DNA of 64,000 bases, from assembly GCF_002005225.1 (NCBI RefSeq), contig NZ_CP019724.1, positions 6,769,001 through 6,833,000 on the forward strand, read 5' to 3'. This stretch comes from Streptomyces pactum (lineage in GTDB: Bacteria; Actinomycetota; Actinomycetes; Streptomycetales; Streptomycetaceae). Shown piece after piece: positions 7,755 to 16,564 of this stretch (within the stretch, counting starts at the first letter, position 1; the number at the start of each line of letters is the position of its first letter). Below the pieces are notes generated by a model. The model had not been told where the DNA came from, made no database searches, and worked only from the letters and a program-made list of their open reading frames with translations. A program made the position numbers and the translations under genes.

Positions 7755-7943
7755 TCACCAGGTGGCGCGTACCTGGCGGATGATCCGCCGCCGCAGCCGC
7801 ACCTTGCGGCTGCCGTCGCGCAGCAGGCTCAGGCGGTACAACTCCCAGTGTCCGTACTCGGCGTGGTCCGTCAGCAGACGTGTCGTCTCCTTGCGGGAAA
7901 CCCCGCGCGGTAGGTACACGTCGACAAATTCGTATTCCGGCAT
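7755..7943 (-). CDS. Small conserved DUF5703-like protein
   Basis: This 62-residue, strongly basic protein starts at ATG 7943. It begins MPEYEFVDVYLPRGVSRKE and ends with an arginine-rich stretch (VRLRRRIIRQVRATW). I recognise it as the DUF5703 family of short actinobacterial proteins with no known function. No membrane segment or cysteine is present. It is divergent from the acidic-tailed gene at 7991, with only 47 bp between start codons, so the two may share a regulatory region. Confidence 0.75.
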   Translation of the reverse strand: MPEYEFVDVYLPRGVSRKETTRLLTDHAEYGHWELYRLSLLRDGSRKVRLRRRIIRQVRATW

Positions 7944-7990
7944 CGCATCTATTGTGCGGGCTGGGGCCCGGTACGGATAGCGTCTGCACT

Positions 7991-8821
7991 ATGTCTGATG
8001 CTGCGCAGCCCACCGCTGCCGAGGTACGCGCCGCCGCCGAGGCGGTCAAGACCGCGCTCGACCGCCACCTGGCCGCGGTCGAACGCCGGTCGGGGGAGGA
8101 CGACCCGGCCGTCTACGACGCGTTCAACCAGTTGGCCGCGGCCGCGGAGGCGTACGACGAACTGCTCTACGACCGCTACGACGAGGTCACCCCGTTCGAG
8201 ATCCCCGACGCTGACGACACGCTGCCGCCGTACACGGGCCCGGAGGAGCCCAGCGCGCTGAGCGTCCTGATCCGCCGTGACTACGCCGTGGCCGAGCCGC
8301 AGCGGCTGATGGCCCAGGCCCGCCGGGTCGAGGCGGCGGACGACCAGGGGGCGGCTGCGGCGGCCTCCGGCACGGTCCACGGGGCGCTCGGCCTCCTGTT
8401 CGGAGAGTTCGAGGCGGACGAGATCGCGTCCCGGCACAAGGAGTTCGGCCTGGAGGAGGGCGACTCCACGCTCTGGGTCACGGCCGCGGACGAGGCCGCC
8501 GACCCCGGCGAGTGGCTGGAGGCCCCGTTCGAACAGGTCGATCCGCAACGGGTGGTCTGCCGCTTCGACGTCAGCGCGGTGTTCGACGACGGGTTCGACG
8601 ACGGCCTCGACGACGAAGAGGACGACGTCGTCGACGATGCCGACGACGAGGTCGGCGGCGGTGGCGTGAGGGCGCTGGAGGAGGACCTCGACCCGGGTCT
8701 GGACGAGGACCTGGCCACGGACGAGGACACGGACGAGGACCTGGATCCGCACGGGGACGGGGATGGGGACGGCGACCTGGACGAGGACGGTGAGCCGGCC
8801 CGACTGGAGGCTGATCGCTGA
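7991..8821 (+). CDS. Conserved hypothetical protein with a highly acidic C-terminal tail
   Basis: This 276-residue protein starts at ATG 7991. The N-terminal two thirds are mostly helical and Ala/Glu-rich, without cysteines, signal peptide or membrane segment. From about residue 198 onward it is almost entirely Asp and Glu with Gly, including runs such as DDGFDDGLDDEEDD and repeated DEDLDPHGDGDGDGD. I do not recognise a named domain. Such tails often mimic nucleic acid or bind cations, but that is speculation here. The gene is divergent from DUF5703 and convergent with the RecD2-like gene, with two strong hairpins in between. Confidence 0.7.
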   Translation: MSDAAQPTAAEVRAAAEAVKTALDRHLAAVERRSGEDDPAVYDAFNQLAAAAEAYDELLYDRYDEVTPFEIPDADDTLPPYTGPEEPSALSVLIRRDYAVAEPQRLMAQARRVEAADDQGAAAAASGTVHGALGLLFGEFEADEIASRHKEFGLEEGDSTLWVTAADEAADPGEWLEAPFEQVDPQRVVCRFDVSAVFDDGFDDGLDDEEDDVVDDADDEVGGGGVRALEEDLDPGLDEDLATDEDTDEDLDPHGDGDGDGDLDEDGEPARLEADR

Positions 8822-8890
8822 GCGGCCCGTCGCTCACCGGCGGATCGCTCACCGGCGGGTGACGCGGTGGGCCGGCCGGCCGGCACGACG

Positions 8891-8962
8891 TGGCGGTCAC
8901 GGGGATCGCCCCGGTGACCGCCACCGTCGCGTTCGCCGGCGGGACGGCCGGGCGAACGCGAC
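8891..8962. terminator. Two adjacent strong hairpins between convergent genes
   Basis: The first hairpin pairs TGGCGGTCAC (8891-8900) with GTGACCGCCA (8914-8923), with an inner GGGG/CCCC. The second pairs GTCGCGTTCGCC (8926-8937) with GGCGAACGCGAC (8951-8962). They fill the gap between 8821 and 8984, so each probably ends one of the facing genes. No long T-run is present, as is common in Streptomyces. Confidence 0.75.
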
Positions 8963-8983
8963 GGGATGGGGCCCGGCGGGGGA

Positions 8984-11497
8984 TCAGCCGGCCACCGGTA
9001 CCTGCGGCGCGAGCAGCACCGGCAGCCGGGTCGTGCGCGGCTTCGCCGGAACCTCGGCCACGGCACGGGGCAGCGCCTGCTCCACGCCGTGCACCACGGA
9101 CAGATGGCGGGCGGCCCGGCCGAACGCCGTGTAGACCCAGGGGCGGCTGAGGGCCTGCGCGGCATCGCCGGGCAGGACCACGACCACCGCCGGCCACCGG
9201 CCGCCCACCGCCTGGTGCGCGGTCAGCGCCCAGCCGTGCCGTACGGACTGCTCCACCCGCTCCTTCGGTACGACGACGGTCTCGCCCGCGCACGACAGGT
9301 GCAGCCCGTCGGCGTCCGCCGTCACCACCCGGCCCGGCACCGTACGGCCCGGCACGGGTGAGTAGGCGACACGGTCGCCGGGGTCGAAGCCGCCGAAGCG
9401 GCCGGGACCGGGATTCAGCCGCTCCTTCAGCGCGGCGTTGAGCGCCCGGGTGCCCGCGGCGCCGCCGTGGCCCGGTGTGATCACCTGGGTGTCCTCGGCG
9501 GGGACGCCGATCGCGCGCGGCACCGAGTCCGCGACGAGCTGGACGGTGCGGTGCACGGCCTCGCCCGCGTCCCGCACCGGCACGATCACGACCTCCTTGC
9601 CGGGGGTCTGCACCTGGCCCAGCTCGCCGATGCCGATGCCGGAGACGAGTTCGCCGATCGGCCCCGGGTCCGGACGCCGCGAGGCGATCCGGGGGCAGGC
9701 ACGCGCCGCCAGCAGGTCAGTGAAGATCCGCCCGGGTCCCACGGACCACAGCACCGCCGGGTCCCCGGCCAGCACCAGCCGTGCCCCGTCCGGCAGCGAC
9801 TCCACCAGCAGGGCGCCCGCCTCGACGTCCAGTTGCGGGGCGTCGAGCACGACGAGGAGATCGAGGTCCAGCGCTCCGTCCGCGTCCCGGCCCGGCCCCT
9901 CGGTCCCGGCCAGCAGCCCGGCCACGGTGACGACGGCGGGACCGGCCGGGACGGAAACGGCCGGGGTGGCGGGGCCCGCGGGCTGTGGCACGGACGACGG
10001 GGCGCCCAGCAGGGTGGCGAAGCGGTCGCGGCCGAGCGGGCCGTGTGCGGCGGCCCAGGCACGCAGGCCCAGGGCGTGTGCGGCGTGCAGCAGCGCCGCC
10101 GGTTCGGCCAGCGAGGCCTCGCCGCCGGTGTGCAGCACCAGCCCGTGGTCCGCGACGGCGCGGATCAGGTCCGCGGCGGCATCCTGCGCGGAGGCGGCGG
10201 CCTGCTCCCAGTCCGCCGCGGAACCGCCCTGCTTCGGCGCCGAGTTGACCAGCCGGGCCAAACCGTCGGCGAGGCTCTCCTCGGCGAGCGCGTACCGCTC
10301 CAGACCGACCAGGACCCGGACCGGACGCTCCTCGCCCTCGTCCGCTCCCTCCGCGTCGCCCGTCGCGCCGTCCGGGCGGACGCCGGTCTCCTCCAGGGCG
10401 TCCTGGAAGGCCAGTGCCTCGCCCTCCGCGAGTGTGCTCTGCACGGCGGCGTCGGGGTCCGGTACGCCCCGCTGAGCCAGCGTGGCCGTGAGCCGGGGAA
10501 GCTCCAGGGCCGTGTGCCCGGCCAGGGCCGCCTGCTCCAGCAGCCACACCGTGATCGCACGGCCGCGGCGCTCGTCGTCCGGGCCGCACGCAGCGCCGAG
10601 CAGCGCCCGGGCGAACCCGTCGGCCTGCTCCGGCCGTACTCCGCCGACCCGGAGCAGCTGCCAGGGGTCCGCGCGCAGCGCCTCCTCGGCCCCCTCACCG
10701 AGGAACGCGGCGGTCCGCGGTGCGAGCGTGTCGGGGGCGCCGCCCTCGGCCAGCACGCGCCGCACGGCCTGGACGAGCTCCGGCGCGGGGCCAGTGGGTC
10801 CGGCGGGCCCGGGGGCCGCCTCGGCCGGCACGGGCTGAGGCCGTCGTACCGGCTCAGGCGCGGGACGGCGCGGGGCGGGCTCGGGGTCGCCGAAGACGGT
10901 GGCCGCCGGCTTCTCGCCGCTCTCCACGGCCCGCACGGCGGCGAGCAGGTCGGCCGCCGTACCGCTCAGCTTGCCCCCGGCGTCGATCGGCGCCTCCTTC
11001 TCGGCCTTCCGCCGCTCGATCCGCTCCCGCACAAGCCGCTGCGCGGCCAGCTCGGCCTCGGCCTCGGAGACCTGAGCCGCCGCGTCGTCACCGCCCGCAC
11101 TCTCGCCATCCGGCTGCCCGGCGGGCTGCTCGTCGCCCCTGCCGACGCTCTCCCGGTCACGCGTCCGAGCGTCGGCTGCCCCGACGACCGGCTCCCCGGC
11201 CGCTTCGTCTTCGGCCGCTTCGTCTTCGGGCGCTTCGTCTCCGGCCGTTTCGTCTCCGGTCGCTTCGGCCGGACCGGCGGCGCCCCCGCCCTCGTCTGCC
11301 GGCCGGCCGGCCTCCCCGGCAGCGGCCTCGACGCCGGGAGCCCGGCCGCCGGCCGGTTCCGCGCCCCCGCCCCCGGCGGCTTCCGGCTCGGCCCCGGCGG
11401 CGCCCCGCCCGGCCCCTTTCGTGGTGCCCGGGGTCTCCGGCCCGGCGTCCACGGTGCCCGCGGTGTCCTCAGCGGCGGGCTCGGGCTCCGTGCTCAC
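8984..11497 (-). CDS. Degenerate RecD2-like helicase-fold protein with helix-hairpin-helix region
   Basis: This 837-residue protein starts at GTG 11497. The first ~150 residues are an acidic, Ala/Glu/Gly-rich disordered region. The middle contains a helix-hairpin-helix segment (DPWQLLRVGGVRPEQADGFA) as in RecD2. The C-terminal half follows the RecD2 order: a Walker B-like LLVVLDAPQLD, then LVLAGDPAVLWSVGPG, then a 2B-like region ending ALTAHQAVGGRWPAVVVVLP and WVYTAFGRAA. The expected GxxGxGKT P-loop is not visible, the Walker B Glu is replaced by Ala, and the last motifs are weakened. ATPase activity is therefore doubtful. The start overlaps the upstream aldo/keto reductase stop (GTGA), so translation is probably coupled. 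Confidence 0.7.
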   Translation of the reverse strand: MSTEPEPAAEDTAGTVDAGPETPGTTKGAGRGAAGAEPEAAGGGGAEPAGGRAPGVEAAAGEAGRPADEGGGAAGPAEATGDETAGDEAPEDEAAEDEAAGEPVVGAADARTRDRESVGRGDEQPAGQPDGESAGGDDAAAQVSEAEAELAAQRLVRERIERRKAEKEAPIDAGGKLSGTAADLLAAVRAVESGEKPAATVFGDPEPAPRRPAPEPVRRPQPVPAEAAPGPAGPTGPAPELVQAVRRVLAEGGAPDTLAPRTAAFLGEGAEEALRADPWQLLRVGGVRPEQADGFARALLGAACGPDDERRGRAITVWLLEQAALAGHTALELPRLTATLAQRGVPDPDAAVQSTLAEGEALAFQDALEETGVRPDGATGDAEGADEGEERPVRVLVGLERYALAEESLADGLARLVNSAPKQGGSAADWEQAAASAQDAAADLIRAVADHGLVLHTGGEASLAEPAALLHAAHALGLRAWAAAHGPLGRDRFATLLGAPSSVPQPAGPATPAVSVPAGPAVVTVAGLLAGTEGPGRDADGALDLDLLVVLDAPQLDVEAGALLVESLPDGARLVLAGDPAVLWSVGPGRIFTDLLAARACPRIASRRPDPGPIGELVSGIGIGELGQVQTPGKEVVIVPVRDAGEAVHRTVQLVADSVPRAIGVPAEDTQVITPGHGGAAGTRALNAALKERLNPGPGRFGGFDPGDRVAYSPVPGRTVPGRVVTADADGLHLSCAGETVVVPKERVEQSVRHGWALTAHQAVGGRWPAVVVVLPGDAAQALSRPWVYTAFGRAARHLSVVHGVEQALPRAVAEVPAKPRTTRLPVLLAPQVPVAG

Positions 11498-12480
11498 AGC
11501 GTGCTCCAGTCGTGATCGGGATAGCGGTGCACGGGCGCCGACACGTCGTCGAGCGCCCGGCAGATCTCGTCAGGAAGACTAAGGGTCTCCACTGACAACG
11601 CCGCCGTGAGCTGCTGCGCGTTGCGCGCGCCGACGATCGGCGCGACCACACCGGGCCGGTCCCGGACCCAGGCCAGGGCCACCTGGAGCGGCGTCACCGC
11701 CAGCCCGTCCGCCGCCGTCGCGAGCGCGTCCACGATGTGGCCGGCCGTGTCGTCGAGGTAGGGCGCGACGAAGGGGGCCAGGTGCTCCGAGGCGCCCCGC
11801 GAGTCCGACGGCGTCGCGTCCTTGCGGTACTTGCCGGTCAGCACCCCGCGACCCAGCGGGGAAGAGGGCAGCAGGCCGATGCCCAGGTCCAGGGCGGCCG
11901 GCAGCACCTCGCGCTCGATGCCCCGCTGGAGCAGCGAGTACTCCATCTGCGTGCTCGCCAGCCGGTTCCGTACGCCCGGCGCGGCGAGCTGCCAGGTCGC
12001 CGCCTTGGCCAACTGCCAGCCGCAGAAGTTGGAGACCCCCGCGTACCGGGCACGACCGCTGCTCACCGCCACGTCGAGGGCGTGCAGCGTCTCCTCCAGC
12101 GGCGTGTGCGCGTCGAAGGCGTGCAGGTGCCACACGTCGACGTGGTCGGTCCCTAGACGGGCCAGCGAGCCGTCCAGCGCGGAGAGCAGATGGGCGCGTG
12201 AACCGTCGAAGCGGCGGTCGGGATCCGGCACGCTGCCGGCCTTCGTCGAGATCACCAATTCCCGGCGCGGGACCAAGCCCTCCATCAGCCGCCCGAGCAG
12301 ATACTCGGACTCCCCGTCGCCGTACACGTCCGCCGTGTCGACGAGGGTGCCGCCCGCTTCCCAGAAGGTTTTCAGGAGATCCGCGGCGTCATGCTCGTCG
12401 GTGTCCCGGCCCCAGGTCAGGGTGCCGAGACCGATGCGGGACACGCGCAGGCCCGTGCGGCCGAGATGCCTCTGCTCCAT
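11494..12480 (-). CDS. Aldo/keto reductase
   Basis: This NAD(P)H-dependent oxidoreductase of the TIM-barrel AKR family has 328 residues from ATG 12480. The N-terminal RHLGRTGLRVSRIGLGT and the VDTADVYGDGESE stretch hold the catalytic Asp and Tyr. A Lys in ISTKAG and a His in the VDVWHLHAFD strand complete the tetrad region. A second in-frame ATG at 12492 would add four residues; neither has a strong ribosome-binding site. Its TGA overlaps the GTG of the RecD2-like gene by four bases. The substrate is unknown. Confidence 0.85.
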   Translation of the reverse strand: MEQRHLGRTGLRVSRIGLGTLTWGRDTDEHDAADLLKTFWEAGGTLVDTADVYGDGESEYLLGRLMEGLVPRRELVISTKAGSVPDPDRRFDGSRAHLLSALDGSLARLGTDHVDVWHLHAFDAHTPLEETLHALDVAVSSGRARYAGVSNFCGWQLAKAATWQLAAPGVRNRLASTQMEYSLLQRGIEREVLPAALDLGIGLLPSSPLGRGVLTGKYRKDATPSDSRGASEHLAPFVAPYLDDTAGHIVDALATAADGLAVTPLQVALAWVRDRPGVVAPIVGARNAQQLTAALSVETLSLPDEICRALDDVSAPVHRYPDHDWSTL

Positions 12481-12592
12481 GAACGCCGACATTACTGGCC
12501 ACGGCTTGCGCTGTGGGGGCCTGTGGACAACCGAATCTCCACGCTAAGGTCGGGGCACAAGAGACGTTACTGATCGGTAAGGGGAATCGGCC

Positions 12593-13648
12593 ATGCAGCT
12601 CGGGATCAACCTCGGCTACTGGGGTGCCGGAATGGACGCGGACAACCTGGCCGTCGCCCAGGAGGCCGACCGGCTCGGCTACGCCGTCTGCTGGGCCGCC
12701 GAGGCCTACGGCTCCGACGCGGCCACCGTGCTCACCTGGGTCGCCGCCCAGACCGAGCGCATCGACGTGGGCTCGGCCATCTTCCAGATCCCGGCCCGCC
12801 AGCCCGCGATGACCGCGATGACGGCCGCCACCCTGGACTCCCTCTCACAGGGCCGCTTCCGTCTCGGCCTCGGCGTCTCGGGCCCGCAGGTCTCCGAGGG
12901 CTGGTACGGCGTCAAGTTCGACAAGCCGCTGGCCCGCACCCGCGAGTACGTCGAGATCGTGCGCAAGGCGATGACGCGGGAGCGGCTGTCGTACGAGGGA
13001 CAGCACTGGACGCTGCCGCTGCCCGGCGGCCCCGGCAAGCCGATCAAGCTGACCGTGCACCCGCAGCGCGAGCACATCCCGCTCTACATCGCCGCGATCG
13101 GCCCGAAGAACCTCGAGCAGACCGGCGAGATCGCCGACGGCGCCCTGCTGATCTTCCCCTCCGCCGACCATCTGGAGGACACCGCGATCCGGCACCTGCG
13201 TGCCGGGCGCGAGAAGGCCGGGAAGACGCTCGACGGCTTCGACGTCTGCCCGACCCTGCCGCTCGCCCTCGGCGACGACAAGGACGTCGCCGCGCTCGCC
13301 GACACCTTCCGCCCCTACACCGCGCTCTACGTCGGCGGCATGGGCAGCTTCAAGCAGAACTTCTACAACCAGCTCGCCGGGCGTATGGGATACGAGCGGG
13401 AGGCAGCCGAGATCCAGGAGAAGTACCTCTCGGGGGACAAGCAGGGCGCCGCCGCGGCCGTACCGCACGAGCTGATCGACCAGACGACGCTGCTCGGTTC
13501 CGTCGACCGCATCGCGGACCGGATGAAGGCCTACGCCGCCGCCGGTGTCACCACGCTGACCCTCGCCCCCGCGGGCTTCACCCTCGACGAGCGGATCGCC
13601 GCTCTCCGCGCCGGCACCAAGGCCCTGGAGCGCGCCGGGCTGGCGTAG
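12593..13648 (+). CDS. LLM-class F420-dependent oxidoreductase
   Basis: This 351-residue luciferase-like TIM-barrel protein starts at ATG 12593, a few bases after GTAAGGGG. It begins MQLGINLGYWGAGMDADN. Conserved family stretches include SAIFQIPARQPAMTAM and GRFRLGLGVSGPQVSEGWYG, which line the cofactor pocket in F420-dependent members. These actinobacterial enzymes use reduced F420 for hydride transfer; the substrate is not predictable here. It is divergent from the aldo/keto reductase gene with 112 bp between starts, and a hairpin terminator follows. Confidence 0.85.
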   Translation: MQLGINLGYWGAGMDADNLAVAQEADRLGYAVCWAAEAYGSDAATVLTWVAAQTERIDVGSAIFQIPARQPAMTAMTAATLDSLSQGRFRLGLGVSGPQVSEGWYGVKFDKPLARTREYVEIVRKAMTRERLSYEGQHWTLPLPGGPGKPIKLTVHPQREHIPLYIAAIGPKNLEQTGEIADGALLIFPSADHLEDTAIRHLRAGREKAGKTLDGFDVCPTLPLALGDDKDVAALADTFRPYTALYVGGMGSFKQNFYNQLAGRMGYEREAAEIQEKYLSGDKQGAAAAVPHELIDQTTLLGSVDRIADRMKAYAAAGVTTLTLAPAGFTLDERIAALRAGTKALERAGLA

Positions 13649-13665
13649 GTCCGTCGTAGTTTCTG

Positions 13666-13706
13666 CGGCCGTGGTGGGGGCTCGGGGGTCTTCCCCGCCA
13701 CGGCCG
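13666..13706 (+). terminator. Terminator hairpin after the LLM oxidoreductase gene
   Basis: CGGCCGTGGTGGGG (13666-13679) pairs with CCCCGCCACGGCCG (13693-13706), 14 pairs including one wobble. It begins 18 bp after the stop codon. The remaining gap to 13881 shows no gene; near its end CTGCGGA-like triplets repeat. Confidence 0.75.
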
Positions 13707-13881
13707 TCACGGGGAACAACGCGCCCACGCGCGTGTGGTTACGCCTCCTCGTGTTCCCGGCCGTCCTTCTTTTGGCCGATTTGCCCGCCGCACCTGTTGC
13801 CGCACCCCACCTCCCGCACTTGACTCGGTCTCTGCGGAGTCTGCGGAACCTGCGCAACGCAGAGGCAGAGAGGTGCCACCG

Positions 13882-14670
13882 ATGCTTTCGGCCAAGAGTC
13901 TGTTCGAGGAGATCCTCGACAACGACGAGTCGTTCCGTCTCTTCTGCTCCATCGCGGCCAACGGCGAGTCGCAGGGCGGCTGGGAGAACGCGCGCATCGC
14001 GGCGCTGGTCCCGCAGAGCGAGCGAGCCCTCGCCCCGAAGATCACCCGGCACGGCGCGGACGAGGACAAGCACGGACGGATCTTCAACGCCCTGCTGAAG
14101 AAGCGCGGTCTCGAACCCGTCGAAGTGCCTGCCGAGACCGACTACACCATGCTCCTGGAACGGCGCGGCATCGGCCTCGCCCACGAGAAGCTCAAGGCCG
14201 ACCAGCCCCTGAACGAGCGGGACATCATCACCTACCTCGCGCACAGCAGGGTCACCGAGCAGCGCGCGGCCGAGCAGATGGCGATGCTCCTCAAGTACTT
14301 CGGGGACCACCCGGACCTGGGCCGGGCCGTTCGGATGATCTCGGCCGACGAGGACAACCACCTCGCCTACTCCCACGAGGAACTGCTGCGCTTCGCCGCC
14401 GCCGGACACGGCCGGTACATCCAGCGGACGCTGCGCGAGTGCGCGCTCGCCGAGATCCGCGTCCACCGGGACGTGAGCCTCGGCGTGATGGCACGCATGG
14501 GGCGCCTCCTCGGCTGGCCGCGCCCCAAGGCGGCGCTGCTCGCGGCGGGCATCCGCGCGATGTACGTCTACGAGCGGCTGGCGGGCTGGCGCCGCATGGT
14601 GACCCTGCGGACGCCGCGGCGGCGCGACGCGCTCGGCGGACCCGCCGCCGCGGCTCCCGAGATCGCCTGA
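13882..14670 (+). CDS. Ferritin-like (diiron four-helix) domain protein
   Basis: This 262-residue protein starts at ATG 13882, twelve bases after GAGAGG. It is helical. Acidic/His motifs typical of ferritin-like diiron sites are spaced through it, namely HGADEDKHGR (about 53-62), a mid-protein Glu-rich helix with EQRAAEQM, and ISADEDNHLAY. The pattern ExxH in two helices suggests a diiron centre. The substrate or role is unknown. Oxygenase-like and storage functions both occur in this superfamily. It is convergent with corA. Confidence 0.75.
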   Translation: MLSAKSLFEEILDNDESFRLFCSIAANGESQGGWENARIAALVPQSERALAPKITRHGADEDKHGRIFNALLKKRGLEPVEVPAETDYTMLLERRGIGLAHEKLKADQPLNERDIITYLAHSRVTEQRAAEQMAMLLKYFGDHPDLGRAVRMISADEDNHLAYSHEELLRFAAAGHGRYIQRTLRECALAEIRVHRDVSLGVMARMGRLLGWPRPKAALLAAGIRAMYVYERLAGWRRMVTLRTPRRRDALGGPAAAAPEIA

Positions 14671-14732
14671 CGGCCGCGGCGGGCCGCGCAGCACCCCCGC
14701 GAGATCGCCCAAGGGGCCCGAAGCCCCTGCGG

Positions 14733-15728
14733 CTACAGCCAGCCCCGGCGCTTGAACAGGCGGAACAACAGCACCTCCAGTGCGGCCATCAGCGCGATCA
14801 CCGCCGGGTAGCCCCACTCCCAGTGCAGTTCCGGCATGTGGTCGAAGTTCATCCCGTAGACGCCCGCGACCATCGTGGGCACCGCCGCCATGGCCGCCCA
14901 CGCGGAGATCTTGCGCATGTCGTCGTTCTGGCGGACGCTCGTCTGCGCCAGGTGTGCCGACAGGATGTCCGAGACCAGCCGGTCCAGGCCCTCCACCGAC
15001 TCGTTCACGCGCGTGAGGTGGTCGCTCACGTCCCGGAAGAACGGCCGCGCCCGGTCGTTCACGAACGGGACCCCGGCGCCGAACGCCCCGGTCCCGGCCA
15101 GCCGGGCCAGCGGCGGTGCCAGCGGACCGGTCGCCCGGCGGAACTCCAGGACCTGCCGCTTGAAGGTGTAGATACGGGACGCGGTGTGCCGGGAGCGCCC
15201 GCCGTCCGGTGAGAAGACCTCGGCCTCCAGCTCCTCCAGGTCGTTCTGCAGTTCGACCGCGACGTCCAGGTAGTGGTCGACGGCGGCGTCCGCGATCGCG
15301 TACAGCACCGCGGTGGGGCCCTTGCCGAGCAGTTCGGGCTCGTGTTCCAGGCGCTGCCGTACGGCCTTCAGCGGGGAGCCCTCGCCGTGCCGGACGACGA
15401 CCACGAACGCGTCGCCCAGGAAGATCATGAGCTCACCCGTGGAGACGGCGTCGCTCTCCGGCTCGTACACCACCGGCTTGAGGACGGCGAAGAGCGAGTC
15501 CTCGTACACCTCCAGCTTCGGCCGCTGGTGGGCTTTGAGGGCGTCCTCCACGGCCAGCGGGTGCAGCCCGAACTCCTGGGTGACCAGCTCGAACTCCTCC
15601 TCCGTCGGTTCGTGCAGGCCGATCCAGACGAAGCCGCCCGCGGTCCGCGCCTCGCCGAGCGCGTCGGAGAAGTCGTCGGGTCCGTCCGTGCGGCGCCCGT
15701 CCCGGTAGATGGCACAGTCGACGATCAC
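14733..15728 (-). CDS. corA: CorA-family magnesium/cobalt transporter
   Basis: This 331-residue protein starts at GTG 15728. A large cytoplasmic N-terminal domain is followed by a long helix. Two membrane helices at the C-terminus flank the signature YGMNF (in AGVYGMNFDHMPE), which forms the selectivity filter of the pentameric channel. The protein ends with a basic tail (FRLFKRRGWL) that usually ends CorA proteins. Length is normal. It is divergent from the phosphatase-like gene with 61 bp between starts. A small GGGGC/GCCCC hairpin lies in the 62-bp gap to the ferritin-like gene. Confidence 0.92.
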   Translation of the reverse strand: MIVDCAIYRDGRRTDGPDDFSDALGEARTAGGFVWIGLHEPTEEEFELVTQEFGLHPLAVEDALKAHQRPKLEVYEDSLFAVLKPVVYEPESDAVSTGELMIFLGDAFVVVVRHGEGSPLKAVRQRLEHEPELLGKGPTAVLYAIADAAVDHYLDVAVELQNDLEELEAEVFSPDGGRSRHTASRIYTFKRQVLEFRRATGPLAPPLARLAGTGAFGAGVPFVNDRARPFFRDVSDHLTRVNESVEGLDRLVSDILSAHLAQTSVRQNDDMRKISAWAAMAAVPTMVAGVYGMNFDHMPELHWEWGYPAVIALMAALEVLLFRLFKRRGWL

Positions 15729-15789
15729 CTGACGCCTTCTCCCTTCGTCCCGGCGCCCGAACGCCGTGCTGTATGCCTACCCTGTGCGC

Positions 15790-16476
15790 ATGCCCACGCT
15801 GATCCTGGTCAGGCACGGACGTTCCACCGCCAACACCGAGGGGCTGCTCGCCGGCTGGACGCCCGGCGTCGCCCTCGACGAACGCGGGGCCGCACAGGCC
15901 GCCGCGCTGCCCGGGCGCCTCGCCGGCCTGCCGCTGGCCGAGGTCGTCACCAGCCCGCTGCAGCGCTGCCAGGAGACGATCCGGCCACTGCTCGACGCCC
16001 TGCCCGGCCTGCGGGCGCACACCGACGAACGGATCGGGGAGTGCCACTACGGAGACTGGTCTGGCCGCAAGCTCGCCGAACTCAAGGACGAGCCCCTGAT
16101 GGAGGTCGTGCAGGCGCACCCCTCCGCCGCGGCCTTCCCCGGCGGCGAGTCGATGCGCGCGATGCAGACCCGCGCCGCCGAGGCGGTGCGCGAGTGGAAC
16201 GCGCGCGTGGAGCGCGACCACGGCGCCGACGCCGTCTACCTCATGTGCTCCCACGGCGACATCATCAAGTCCCTCGTCGCGGATGCACTCGGCCTGCACC
16301 TCGACCTCTTCCAGCGGATCTCCGTCGAGCCCTGTTCCGTCACCGCGATCCGCTACACCCGGCTGCGCCCGTTCCTCGTCCGCCTCGGCGACACCGGTGA
16401 CTTCGCCTCCCTCGCCCCGCACGAGGAGCCTCCGGGCGACCAGGCACCCGTCGGTGGTGGTGCGGGCGCACCGTGA
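15790..16476 (+). CDS. Histidine phosphatase family protein (MSMEG_4193/TIGR03848 type)
   Basis: This 228-residue protein starts at ATG 15790. The catalytic LVRHGRS lies at residues 6-12 with nucleophile His9. A second His appears in MCSHGDII. ECHYGDWSGRKL is the acidic-residue segment of the phosphoglycerate mutase-like fold. Actinobacterial members sit next to a DUF3090 gene, a kinase-like gene and mshC, exactly as here. The physiological phospho-substrate is not known. It leads an apparent operon with the next two genes, after an 88-bp gap. Confidence 0.85.
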   Translation: MPTLILVRHGRSTANTEGLLAGWTPGVALDERGAAQAAALPGRLAGLPLAEVVTSPLQRCQETIRPLLDALPGLRAHTDERIGECHYGDWSGRKLAELKDEPLMEVVQAHPSAAAFPGGESMRAMQTRAAEAVREWNARVERDHGADAVYLMCSHGDIIKSLVADALGLHLDLFQRISVEPCSVTAIRYTRLRPFLVRLGDTGDFASLAPHEEPPGDQAPVGGGAGAP

Positions 16477-16564
16477 TCGTCGGCCGCAGTAGGGTGAAGC
16501 GGTCGCAGCAGCGCCCCCGACTTCCCGCTTTCCCCGCTTTCCCCGACTTCCATGGAGACAGGAC

